Source of the DNA: an uncultured Collinsella sp.
GTDB lineage: Bacteria > Actinomycetota > Coriobacteriia > Coriobacteriales > Coriobacteriaceae
Reading direction: 5' to 3'
Assembly: GCA_900542555.1 (NCBI GenBank)
Contig: UQNU01000056.1
Coordinates: forward strand, 1 to 14,969
Length of the DNA stretch: 14,969 bases
Shown here: positions 6,298 through 12,301 of the stretch, in pieces
Layout: every line of letters begins with the position of its first letter
Numbering within the stretch: position 1 is the stretch's first letter
The notes under the pieces: model-generated
The model's input: the letters and a program-made list of their open reading frames with translations, nothing else
Database searches by the model: none
What the model was told of the DNA's origin: nothing
Translations under genes and position numbers: made by a program

Positions 6298-6300
6298 AGA

Positions 6301-6546
6301 CGCCCAGTCTGGGGGCAAACGATAGGAAAGCAATCAAACGAGAGGCCGTTCCAAAAGAATCCGGCGGTGCCGGATTCTTCGGGCAAAACCTTCCGCAAAT
6401 CGGTAAGGTCTTCCATCAACTTGCTCCAGCCCTCGCCCGGAGTCCGCTGCGCGGGACTCATCGGCGAGACGTTCGCCATCGGCGGTATCGTCCTTGTGGC
6501 GGCCGGCGTCTTCCTCGACCAGAAGAAGCGCCGCGGGCAGATGTAG
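6301..6546 (+). pseudogene. 3' remnant of a sortase-anchored surface protein
   Basis: The frame ends with GETFAIGGIVLVAAGVFL (hydrophobic span) followed by DQKKRRGQM and a stop at 6544-6546: the wall-sorting tail of an LPXTG-type protein. The motif itself is degenerate (LIGE where LPXTG would stand, about 6463-6474), and no start codon with a ribosome binding site or signal peptide is present. Upstream the frame is of poor quality and contains a perfect 11-bp hairpin (6355-6365 with 6369-6379) that looks like another old terminator. A full terminator follows at 6569. I infer that only the 3' end of a surface gene survives, left by deletion or recombination. Confidence 0.5.
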
Positions 6547-6568
6547 GACAAATCGCATAACGACTCGG

Positions 6569-6602
6569 AAAGGGGAATCCCGCAAAAGGGATTCCCCTTT
6601 TT
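6569..6602 (+). terminator. Rho-independent terminator
   Basis: GGGGAATCCC (6572-6581) and GGGATTCCCC (6588-6597) pair around GCAAAA and are followed by five T residues (6598-6602); flanking AAA/TTT extends the stem. It closes the sortase-tail remnant. From 6603 to 6754 I see no gene, only a loose TGTGAC/GTCACA inverted pair. Confidence 0.88.
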
Positions 6603-6754
6603 CGTCTCGCCAGCCACGGTTCGTTGAGGCAGCTTCAGCTTAAGGGACACAGATTAAACCGATCTACAACTGTGACTATATGTCTGTGAGCACATGTTAG
6701 CCTGGTCTTATGGTCACATATTTTTAAGAGCGCCTATGTTTTACCGACCGTTTG

Positions 6755-6979
6755 TCAGTGCTTATTGAACAACCAGTCGAACCCGGGCTTACCGAGAGTC
6801 TGGCGCATCTGGCCGGTCTGAAACTCGGTATGGGTCCCGTCGGGGCCAATGACCGTGTTCATACCACCGGCTCACGGAACGACCGTCTTGGTCTCACCGG
6901 TCGTGAGGTCGATTCTCATGTTGCCGACCTGGTTCTCGACGTGCATCTGTCCGTCGCTGCCAAGTACGTTCTGGAGCAT
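6755..6979 (-). pseudogene. Small gene of 74 codons with an in-frame TGA at codon 36
   Basis: AAGGAGG (6985-6991) stands 5 bases before the ATG at 6977-6979, an ideal initiation region. The frame reads MLQNVLGSDGQMHVENQVGN and on to TKTVVP, then TGA (6872-6874), then continues without a shift as AGGMNTVIGPDGTHTEFQTG to ...KPGFDWLFNKH and a TGA at 6755-6757. Both halves have the same codon character. They also echo each other: VLGSDGQMHVENQVGNMR and VIGPDGTHTEFQTGQMR look like two copies of one motif. The simplest reading is a nonsense mutation (for example CGA to TGA). Other options are readthrough, or restart at the internal ATG (6860-6862) giving a second 35-residue peptide. I know no family for it. 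A CATACT -10-like hexamer lies at 7012-7017. Confidence 0.6.
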
Positions 6980-7050
6980 GTCCGCCTCCTTGAAATCGTC
7001 TTCTTGCCGACAGTATGCCCGAAACGAAAAGGGACGCAGCATGAGTTGAA

Positions 7051-7105
7051 TCTATAATTCTTCTATAAGGTTTCTAGGGATTTTCTAGAAGAATTATAGA
7101 AATAA
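7051..7105. repeat. Five TCTAGAA-type sites at exact 11-bp pitch
   Basis: Sites start at 7051 (TCTATAATT), 7062 (TCTATAAGG), 7073 (TCTAGGGAT), 7084 (TCTAGAAGA) and 7095 (TATAGAAAT). The array is 72-125 bases upstream of the minus-strand gene that starts at 6979, suitable for controlling it. It matches the array before parA in site number and spacing. Confidence 0.85.
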
Positions 7106-7165
7106 ATTGTTGGCTTCCGGGTGTTGAGGCGTCTGGATTTGGCTATCTTCCTGCGGTAATACCGG

Positions 7166-7243
7166 TTAATAGACGAATTTTCAGGGTCTTTAGGTTAATA
7201 GTCGCTAATAGTCAGGTGCATGGGCACTATTAGGAACTATTAG
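7166..7243. repeat. CTATTAG/CTAATAG array, second copy
   Basis: Motifs start at 7166 (TTAATAG), 7195 (TTAATAG), 7205 (CTAATAG), 7227 (CTATTAG) and 7237 (CTATTAG). The 7195/7205 and 7227/7237 pairs are each 10 bp apart and point towards each other, forming a dyad centred near 7219. It lies in the gene-poor stretch 6980-7337, which also holds the TCTAGAA array and a possible hydrophilic reading frame (7241-7340) described under the next gene. Confidence 0.72.
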
Positions 7244-7337
7244 GCTGAAGGCGAGCGATACACTTTGGATGGCGGCGCGGTGGGCGCCTGGTCATTTCCT
7301 CCCACCTTAATCTGCTTGTCTGCCGCGCCGTCGCTTC

Positions 7338-7508
7338 TCAAATAGCTAGGCCAAATCGAAGAACGCGCGGGGCGCCGGTGATCAACCCGAGAATGCCGAT
7401 GGCACGGATAAGGCGGGGATGACGGCCGAAGTCGTTCGGCCATACGGTAAGGACCGTTGCAAAACCGAGGTGGCCCAGAAGTGCAAACACTTGCCAAAAG
7501 CCAGTCAC
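7338..7508 (-). CDS. Small membrane protein, 56 aa
   Basis: I recognise no family. The frame reads (GTG)TGFWQVFALLGHLGFATVLT, WPNDFGRHPRLIRA, IGILGLITGAPRVLRFGLAI: two hydrophobic helices (about 3-22 and 34-45) joined by a polar, basic hairpin. GGAGG (7517-7521) precedes GTG 7508 by 8 bases and an adjacent GTG (7511) by 5; either could start. Codon third positions are GC-rich. Oddly, after the stop (7338-7340) the -1 frame continues with good codon quality as LRSDGAADKQIKVGGNDQ and on to YRSPSA (stop at 7241-7243). A frameshifted longer protein with a soluble tail, or a second tiny ORF from the overlapping TTG, are both possible. Confidence 0.55.
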   Translation of the reverse strand: MTGFWQVFALLGHLGFATVLTVWPNDFGRHPRLIRAIGILGLITGAPRVLRFGLAI

Positions 7509-7591
7509 CACAACCCCCTCCCTCTCCCAACTGAGTCTTCATTTATCGTATCAAGGCGCAAACCAGAAAGGTACGCGTAATCGTGATTGTA

Positions 7592-7646
7592 TCTAGAAAT
7601 CTTCTAGTAAGTTTCTATAAAATTTCTAGAGTATTTCTAGATTTGC
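7592..7646. repeat. Five TCTAGAA-type iterons at 11-bp pitch: candidate centromere upstream of parA
   Basis: TCTA cores start at 7592, 7603, 7614, 7625 and 7636, exactly 11 bp apart, so all lie on nearly one face of the helix. The position directly upstream of the parA gene is where type Ib partition loci carry both their centromere and their autoregulatory operator. Individual sites vary after the TCTA core (TCTAGAAA, TCTAGTAA, TCTATAAA, TCTAGAGT, TCTAGATT). Confidence 0.85.
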
Positions 7647-7680
7647 AGGGATTCATGGGTTATGGAGCATTGCGGTGCGG

Positions 7681-7721
7681 TAAAATGAATCTAGAAGGTT
7701 TCTAGAAATGTTCTAGAAGAA
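7681..7721 (+). promoter_or_regulatory. Candidate parA promoter with three TCTAGAA operator sites
   Basis: TAAAAT at 7681-7686 is a plausible -10 hexamer; no clear -35 is visible. Three further sites, TCTAGAAGGT (7690), TCTAGAAATG (7701) and TCTAGAAGAA (7712), again 11 bp apart, cover the expected transcription start. Protein bound here would block parA transcription. Confidence 0.55.
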
Positions 7722-7744
7722 TTATGGAGAGGACCGGTGCAAAA

Positions 7745-8350
7745 ATGATCGTTTCGCTGATCAATCTGAAGGGCGGTGTGGGCAAGACGACGAGCTGCAT
7801 CGCGCTCGCGACGGCCGCCGCTCGCGACGGCAAGGAAGTCGTCGTACTCGACGCGGACCCGCAAGGATCGGCCACCTTCTGGGCCGATAACGCCGAGGAC
7901 AACGGCGAGGAACTTCCCTTCGCCGTCGACGCCACGAACCCCGCAACCGTCAAACGGGCGGCGAAGAAGTTCAAAGGCGATCCGGGCCGCTGGGCCTTCA
8001 TCGATTGCCCACCCAATGGGGCCATCTTGGACGCGGCGCAGGACGCGTCGGACTTCGTCATCGTGCCGACTGGCACCGGCAACGCAGACCTCGTGAAAAC
8101 GGCCGAGACCGTGAAAACGATGGAAGCGAACGGGAGGCCGTACGCCGTGCTTCTTACCCGCGTGCTGACGAACACCAACGGTTTCAAGGCTGCGCAGGAA
8201 AACCTTGCCGCCGGCGGTATTTCCTACTTCGACACGGCGATCCGCCAGAAGGAGGACCTGAAGGGCTACTTCGGGCTGCCGTTCGGATCGGCACTCTACG
8301 GATACGATGACGTCTACAGCGAGCTCAGGGAGGCCCTGAATGGCCGTTAA
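7745..8350 (+). CDS. parA: ParA-type partition ATPase (type Ib)
   Basis: 201 residues from the ATG giving MIVSLINLKGGVGKTT; an ATG at 7724 would add seven residues. The deviant Walker A box KGGVGKTT (Lys9, Lys14), the LDADPQGSA box (35-43) and FIDCPP mark a ParA/MinD-family P-loop ATPase. There is no N-terminal helix-turn-helix, which together with the small size puts it in the type Ib class that works with a ribbon-helix-helix centromere-binding protein. It should bind nucleoid DNA in its ATP form and move plasmid copies bound by the partner. Its stop overlaps the start of the partner gene by 11 bases. Iteron arrays lie directly upstream (7592-7646, 7690-7721). Ribosome binding is unclear: GGAGAGG (7726-7732) is 12 bases from this ATG. 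Confidence 0.93.
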   Translation: MIVSLINLKGGVGKTTSCIALATAAARDGKEVVVLDADPQGSATFWADNAEDNGEELPFAVDATNPATVKRAAKKFKGDPGRWAFIDCPPNGAILDAAQDASDFVIVPTGTGNADLVKTAETVKTMEANGRPYAVLLTRVLTNTNGFKAAQENLAAGGISYFDTAIRQKEDLKGYFGLPFGSALYGYDDVYSELREALNGR

Positions 8351-8597
8351 AAATAACTTCAATGCATTTGCCAACAACAACACCAAGCCGGCCAAAAAGC
8401 GTCTCATGGACAACCAGGACACCGCACACAAGGGTGATGCCGGGACCGACGAGCGCAAGATGATTACGTTTTACGTGTCGGCAAAGAAGCACGCAGCCCT
8501 GAAGGCCTACTGCAAGCAGGAGGGCAGGACGATGACAGCTGTGATGCAGAACGCTGTCGATGAACTGCTTAAAGAGGCGGAAAACGAAGACCGATAG
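8340..8597 (+). CDS. RHH centromere-binding protein (ParB analogue)
   Basis: 85 residues. The first ~40 are polar and probably unfolded (Asn-, Lys- and Asp-rich), as in ParG, where this tail stimulates ATP hydrolysis by ParA. Residues 40-80 fit ribbon-helix-helix: strand KMITFYVS, helix AKKHAALKAYCKQEG, helix TMTAVMQNAVDELLKEA. It overlaps parA (ATG at 8340, parA stop at 8348-8350), so the two are translated together. By family analogy (ParG, omega protein) dimers would bind short repeats side by side; the TCTAGAA sites at 11-bp pitch are the obvious targets. Length and layout match the ParG class (about 75-95 residues). The pairing with these repeats is inference from proximity and spacing. 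Confidence 0.85.
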   Translation: MAVKNNFNAFANNNTKPAKKRLMDNQDTAHKGDAGTDERKMITFYVSAKKHAALKAYCKQEGRTMTAVMQNAVDELLKEAENEDR

Positions 8598-8631
8598 GTT
8601 AGTTTCGGAATCGATGAGAAAAGGAGCCGAT

Positions 8632-9039
8632 ATGACTCAAAGCGAGAAACGCAGGAAGCTCAGCGGCGATATCACCACGGAGCTCTGTGGGCTCAGCGGG
8701 CTTTCGCAGGTGATGAACACATCCGAAAACGAAGCCCTGTTCGCGCTGGCCGACCTTCTCGGCCCAGCCGTAACCCGATTGCTCGGCCTGCTCGAAGAGA
8801 GCGACAATATTGATTCGTTCACCATCCCAGAGGATGCCATCGAAGACTCGACGAAAACGGCCGAGGAGACGCGCGCCGAAATTTACGACAAGTTCGCCAT
8901 CGAGCTTCATGGCCTAAAGGGCCTCGCAATGGCAATGGAGGAATCAGGGAGTGAAATCACGCTCGCTCTTTCAGACCTTCTAGGACCAGCCGTAAACCGA
9001 TTGCTCAATCTGATTGAAGAATTGGAACAAGCATCCTGA
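8632..9039 (+). CDS. Helical protein with an internally duplicated domain, 135 aa
   Basis: No recognised family. Two copies of a ~40-residue helical unit lie at about 17-57 and 91-131, offset by 74 residues: LCGLSGLSQVMNTSENEA then LFALADLLGPAVTRLLGLLEE, and LHGLKGLAMAMEESGSEI then TLALSDLLGPAVNRLLNLIEE. DLLGPAV is identical in both. The linker (58-90) is acidic. AAGGAG at 8620-8625 supports the ATG at 8632. It follows the partition genes by 34 bases and is closed by a terminator at 9085, so it is probably the third gene of the par operon. A role in partition or copy control is suggested by position only. The N-terminus (TQSEKRRKLS) is basic. Confidence 0.8.
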   Translation: MTQSEKRRKLSGDITTELCGLSGLSQVMNTSENEALFALADLLGPAVTRLLGLLEESDNIDSFTIPEDAIEDSTKTAEETRAEIYDKFAIELHGLKGLAMAMEESGSEITLALSDLLGPAVNRLLNLIEELEQAS

Positions 9040-9084
9040 TATCGCATTTCGCGAACATATCTTAATCAAACGTCAGTCAAGAAG

Positions 9085-9104
9085 AGCACCGGAAGGTGCT
9101 TTTT
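9085..9104 (+). terminator. Rho-independent terminator of the partition operon
   Basis: AGCACC (9085-9090) and GGTGCT (9095-9100) pair around GGAA and run into TTTTTCTTTCTT. It ends the parA-led transcript 46 bases after the last stop. Confidence 0.8.
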
Positions 9105-9400
9105 CTTTCTTGTAGGCTCTCAGATCCGATTTAAGGCATCGAAATAATGCAGTCTGAGGAATACGGTCGAATTGGTTCCAAAGTGTCAGATATTCGATTC
9201 TGTGGCCGTTTCCGTGGTCTAGACGTGAGGTCGACTGAATGTCGGAATGGATAGCAGCTGAAAAAGATGCCCTATCTGTAGTCACCTCACGATTACAAAA
9301 AGACGTTCGTCTTTCAGTGAGTTTCAAGCAAGGGTTCTAGGCCACTTGTGGCCCTCTCTCTTAATTCTCAATTCTCTTTTCTCTACATATATAGGGACAT
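9105..9400. other. AT-richer non-coding stretch before the origin
   Basis: No convincing gene. It holds short hairpins, AAAGACG/CGTCTTT (9298-9313) and GGCCAC/GTGGCC (9340-9353). The second is followed by a pyrimidine-rich, AT-rich run (about 9354-9400, with TCTC and ATATATA) adjoining the iterons. AT-rich DNA beside iterons is where plasmid origins usually melt, so this may be part of the origin. Confidence 0.4.
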
Positions 9401-9519
9401 GTACTCATGCAACGTTAACCCCTATTTATCACGTACTGATGCAACATAAATGTGTACTCATGCAACGCTATGTGCGTACTCATGCAACGTTATGTACTGA
9501 TGCAACGTTGCATGAGTAC
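9401..9519. repeat. Iteron array: probable replication origin (oriV)
   Basis: Copies of GTACTSATGCAACGTT start at 9401, 9433, 9454, 9476 and 9494 on the plus strand, with an inverted copy at 9504-9519 sharing the AACGTT centre of the fifth. Spacing is 32, 21, 22 and 18 bp, about two helical turns in the inner array. Direct iterons beside an AT-rich segment and upstream of an initiator gene are the hallmark of a theta-replicating iteron plasmid. The inverted pair (9494-9519) has the form of an initiator-dimer operator. The same sequence recurs as palindromes at 10791, 10882 and 12302. Confidence 0.85.
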
Positions 9520-9564
9520 GCGTTAAGGGGTTATGACAACGCATTCAACCGTGAAGAAATATAT

Positions 9565-9593
9565 TTGAACATCGTGATATATACGGATATACT
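9565..9593 (+). promoter_or_regulatory. Promoter of the copG-like/rep genes
   Basis: TTGAAC (9565-9570) and TATACT (9588-9593) are separated by 17 bases, close to the consensus. Transcription would begin near 9600, 30 bases before the ATG at 9630. The iteron dyad ends 46 bases upstream. Confidence 0.7.
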
Positions 9594-9629
9594 ATTTGCA
9601 ATGTAAATTCGGCCAGAAAGGTATTTGAG

Positions 9630-9818
9630 ATGGAATCCAAGAAGGACGCAACTCCGTCCAAGAAGCGCGTGTTGCTCACCCTTCCCGTTGAGCTCGTGGA
9701 TTATCTTACCGAGGTTACCGAGCAGACCGGAATGAACAAGTCCGGGTATATCGGCGTGCTTTTGCGCAACCAGATGCTTCATGAGCGCGAGGATCGGGCT
9801 GGCGATGAGGAAAAATAG
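9630..9818 (+). CDS. Small RHH protein, CopG-like (copy control candidate)
   Basis: 62 residues, basic start (MESKKDATPSKK), then a ribbon-helix-helix pattern: strand RVLLTLPV, helix ELVDYLTEVTEQTG, helix NKSGYIGVLLRNQMLHE, and a charged tail. It stands between the origin and the initiator gene with its own promoter (9565-9593) and AGAAAGG about 9 bases before the ATG. In many plasmids a small RHH repressor in this position (CopG and relatives) limits transcription of rep. A hairpin (9827-9859) follows, so read-through into rep may be attenuated. It could instead be an antitoxin-like or accessory DNA-binding protein. Confidence 0.78.
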   Translation: MESKKDATPSKKRVLLTLPVELVDYLTEVTEQTGMNKSGYIGVLLRNQMLHEREDRAGDEEK

Positions 9819-9826
9819 GCAGAAAA

Positions 9827-9859
9827 AAAGACTCGCAGCCGCCAAGCAAATGAGTCTTT
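9827..9859 (+). terminator. Hairpin between the RHH gene and rep (terminator or attenuator)
   Basis: AAAGACTC (9827-9834) and GAGTCTTT (9852-9859) form a stem with a 17-base loop, followed by CTTTCC. The T tract is imperfect, so partial termination that tunes rep expression is plausible. Confidence 0.45.
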
Positions 9860-9977
9860 CTTTCCGACGTGATATCGATTTGTCAAGGACATCATACCAT
9901 AGTACCTTCGGTTCTACCGCTGGTTTTTGTGGATGTACCTTGGCAGATGATGCTGTCGGCTAGAGGTCGTGATAATC

Positions 9978-10790
9978 ATGACCAGCTTGGCCAACGCTCT
10001 GGCTGCCGCCGTCGGCAGTCAATCTGAAAAATCGAATGATGCCCCTGCGCCGTTCGTGTTCCAAACCGAGCTTTCGGTTGGTGGAGGCAATCTGGGTACT
10101 TCCGCTGCAGCGCCTGTGCTGCAGCGCCCCGTCGCAACCCGTGAGCTCAAGGACTATCCATGGCTTCTCGTGCGCCTCGGTCTCGTTTCGGTGGTTGGTA
10201 AGACGATGCCGAATGGACGCAAATGCTCGATCGGAACCGTTATCCTGCTCTCGCATATCGGATCTGGTCTTTCCGAGCTTCGTGAGTCAACGGCCGTCGA
10301 ACTTGATATCGATCGGTGCCGAGTGAGTACAACCATCAACGAGATGGTTGGTTGGGGATGGGTCGTGCGCTCGGAAAGCGGGGCTCTTTCGGTTGACTTT
10401 GATGAAATCGGTAACTTTGTCGGCATGTCCAAAAGCGAATTGATTAGCGGTCAGTTCCTTCACGTGCCGCGATTCATGCTTGCAAGTGATGCGTTCCACG
10501 ATGCAGCCTGTGTCGTGTTCGGCGACCTCGTGTCCCAAAGTCTGCTGGACCACCCCCGCGGCGCGATGAAGAACCCGGAGCTGGCAGAGCTCCTGGGTAT
10601 TTCCGTCTCCGCGCTCCAAAAGGCTAGGAAGCATCTTGCCGAGCAAGGTTTCATTGAGCTCAAGAAGCAGGGAAAGCAGGTCGTGCCGGAAATCGCGTCG
10701 GGGGCCGCTGTTGCTGCGGTCCGTCTCGAAGATGACCGTACACGAGCACTGGAAGCGATTCTCAAGAAGTCGAGAAAGAGAAATAAGTAA
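9978..10790 (+). CDS. rep: Iteron-binding replication initiator (Rep), two winged-helix domains
   Basis: 270 residues. An Ala/Ser-rich, likely flexible N-terminus (1-55) is followed by a first winged-helix-like domain (about 86-142, with TAVELDIDRCRVSTTINEMV and GWGWVVRSE as helix and wing) and a second (about 173-236, with NPELAELLGISVSALQKARK, HLAEQGFIELKK). Two winged helices in tandem are the plan of iteron-plasmid initiators such as RepE and pi, although the primary sequence shows no signature I can name. Context is decisive: iterons upstream, matching palindromes immediately downstream, and a DnaB-type helicase next. AGAGG (9962-9966) supports the ATG at 9978; a GTG at 9969 is an alternative. 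The first downstream palindrome begins at the base after the stop codon. Confidence 0.75.
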   Translation: MTSLANALAAAVGSQSEKSNDAPAPFVFQTELSVGGGNLGTSAAAPVLQRPVATRELKDYPWLLVRLGLVSVVGKTMPNGRKCSIGTVILLSHIGSGLSELRESTAVELDIDRCRVSTTINEMVGWGWVVRSESGALSVDFDEIGNFVGMSKSELISGQFLHVPRFMLASDAFHDAACVVFGDLVSQSLLDHPRGAMKNPELAELLGISVSALQKARKHLAEQGFIELKKQGKQVVPEIASGAAVAAVRLEDDRTRALEAILKKSRKRNK

Positions 10791-10824
10791 ATGCGCACTG
10801 ATGCAACGTTGCATCAGTGCGCAT
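10791..10824. repeat. Perfect 34-bp palindrome of the iteron sequence
   Basis: The palindrome runs from ATGCGCACTGATGCAAC to its exact complement, centred on AACGTT (10805-10810), and begins at the base after the rep stop codon. It holds two inverted iterons sharing a centre, a typical initiator-dimer operator. As RNA it could also end the rep transcript. Confidence 0.85.
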
Positions 10825-10835
10825 TAAGGGATAAA

Positions 10836-10863
10836 TCTAGATATTTTCTAGAAAATATCTAGA
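10836..10863. repeat. 28-bp palindrome of three phased TCTAGAA-type sites
   Basis: TCTAGATATTTTCT and its exact complement AGAAAATATCTAGA meet at 10849/10850. TCTA cores start at 10836, 10847 and 10858, again 11 bp apart. It lies between two iteron palindromes in the rep-dnaB gap, so the presumed partition protein may also control helicase expression. Confidence 0.85.
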
Positions 10864-10881
10864 AAATAGCAAATTATTCAA

Positions 10882-10915
10882 CTGCGTATTCATGCAACGT
10901 TGCATTGGTACGCAG
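10882..10915. repeat. 34-bp near-perfect iteron palindrome before dnaB
   Basis: CTGCGTA (10882-10888), ATGCAACGTTGCAT (10892-10905) and TACGCAG (10909-10915) form a palindrome with three mismatched positions on each side. It ends 14 bases before the dnaB ATG and leaves no room for a promoter between, so initiator bound here could block transcription or translation of dnaB. Confidence 0.8.
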
Positions 10916-10929
10916 TAGAAAGGCCAAAT

Positions 10930-12288
10930 ATGCCGTTACCAACGAAACTCCCGTCCAACATCGAAGCAGAAAAGAAAGTGCTGGCCGCCGCCATGACGAA
11001 CCGCGTTTCACGCGTGGAAATCGTGGCAAGTTGCACGGAGTCAGATTTTTTCTCTCCGTCGAACAGGACGATCTTCAAGGCGATTTGCGATCTTGATGCG
11101 AAGGGTATCGGGGCCGACTGCGTCTCCGTCATCGATGGGCTTCGGAGCAGCGGAAAGCTCGCTGCCGTCGGTGGCGAGGCATACGTCATCGAACTCATCT
11201 CGGACGACTTTGCTCAGGCGTCGTATGAGCACTACGTTGACATCCTGCGACGTGACACCGCTCGCCGTAATGTCATCGCCGCGACCGCTGAAGTAACGTC
11301 GCTAACCAATAACCCGCCGATAGACACCGCGGAATACATCTCCGCAGTCCAGGACACCTTTCTCGCCGCGACCGAGCAATCCGTCCCAAGCGATTACAAG
11401 AGCATGGAAAGCGCTTTACGTCTCGTCCTCGATTCCGCCGAGGCGACCAGGACGGGCGGAGCGACGGACCATGTCAAAACTGGATTCTCCAAGCTCGATG
11501 AGCTTATCGGTTCGTTCGAGCCTGGACAGCTCATCGTCCTCGGCGCTCGGCCAGCGGTCGGTAAGAGTGCTTTCGCAATCAATCTGGCAACATCGATCGC
11601 AAGCGTTGGTACGAAGGTATGCCTCTTCTCGCTGGAGATGACTGCTACCGAAATAGGACAGCGCATACTCGCGAGCGCGTCGGCCGGCGCTTCAAGCGGC
11701 TTGACCATCGGAGCCATCAGGGATGGGCTTATCAAGGAGGGCGACCGCGCCCTGGCTGAGAACATCGTGGCATCCGTGAGTGCTCTGCCAATCGACATCG
11801 ACGACACGCCCGGAACGACCGTCGCGTCCATTCGCGCCAAGGCGAGGCGCATGCTTCGCGGGCAAGGAAAGGGAATCATCATCGTCGACTACCTGCAGCT
11901 GGTTGATGATCCCAAGGGAAGCAAGTTCGAGAGCAGGAACGTTCAGATCGGCAAGATCTCCCGTTCGCTCAAGATCCTCGCAAAGGAGCTTAACGTTCCC
12001 GTCATTGCGTTATCCCAGCTTTCTCGGCAGGTTGAGAGTCGCGTCGGAAAAGTGCCCCAGTTGTCTGATCTTCGCGACTCCGGCTCGATCGAACAGGACG
12101 CCGATATCGTTATGTTCTTGGACCGTTCAGCCGACGATCGAGAGGCGAACATGGATGGACGCCCGGCCAAGGGCATCGCGAATGTCATCGTTGCTAAAAA
12201 CCGAATGGGGGCGACCGGGACTGTTGAGTTCGTCTTCAAGCCGGAGTACTGCCGGTTCTACGTTGCCGCAAGAAACGTAGCGCGATAA
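10930..12288 (+). CDS. dnaB: Replicative DNA helicase, DnaB family
   Basis: 452 residues, normal DnaB length. The N-terminal DnaB_N domain (about 5-110) begins PSNIEAEKKVLAAAM and includes GGEAYVIELI. The C-terminal RecA-like motor has Walker A GARPAVGKS (205-213), LFSLEMT, Walker B IIIVDYLQL (Asp320) and the LSQLSRQVE...LSDLRDSGSIEQDAD block with the conserved Gln and Arg of DnaB motifs H3/H4. The protein would form the hexamer that unwinds DNA ahead of the fork. A plasmid-borne copy next to rep suggests that the element loads its own helicase at the iteron origin. AAAGG (10919-10923) precedes the ATG. Iteron palindromes lie on both sides (10882-10915, 12302-12327). Confidence 0.95.
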   Translation: MPLPTKLPSNIEAEKKVLAAAMTNRVSRVEIVASCTESDFFSPSNRTIFKAICDLDAKGIGADCVSVIDGLRSSGKLAAVGGEAYVIELISDDFAQASYEHYVDILRRDTARRNVIAATAEVTSLTNNPPIDTAEYISAVQDTFLAATEQSVPSDYKSMESALRLVLDSAEATRTGGATDHVKTGFSKLDELIGSFEPGQLIVLGARPAVGKSAFAINLATSIASVGTKVCLFSLEMTATEIGQRILASASAGASSGLTIGAIRDGLIKEGDRALAENIVASVSALPIDIDDTPGTTVASIRAKARRMLRGQGKGIIIVDYLQLVDDPKGSKFESRNVQIGKISRSLKILAKELNVPVIALSQLSRQVESRVGKVPQLSDLRDSGSIEQDADIVMFLDRSADDREANMDGRPAKGIANVIVAKNRMGATGTVEFVFKPEYCRFYVAARNVAR

Positions 12289-12301
12289 TGCGGTGTATTG
12301 T

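Noticed and set aside
6261..6650. Minus-strand frame of 129 codons opposite the sortase-tail remnant
   Set aside because: It spans three hairpins, two of them plus-strand terminators, has no ribosome binding site, and the opposite strand encodes a recognisable membrane/charged sorting tail with a terminator.
7240..7542. Minus-strand frame of 100 codons starting MKTQLGEGGG
   Set aside because: Most of it is Pro/Arg/Ser-rich shadow sequence; the +1 frame over 7338-7508 encodes a clean two-helix membrane protein with a better start. Only its last ~30 codons may matter, as a frameshift tail.
9073..9327. Minus-strand frame of 84 codons opposite the par terminator and the pre-origin stretch
   Set aside because: No ATG and no ribosome binding site (TTG only), third positions are AT-rich unlike the neighbours, and it runs through the terminator hairpin of the partition operon.
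9346..9606. Plus-strand frame across the iterons
   Set aside because: The sequence is made of the repeated iterons (recurrent THAT-like peptides), has no ribosome binding site and overlaps the rep promoter; it is an artefact of the origin repeats.
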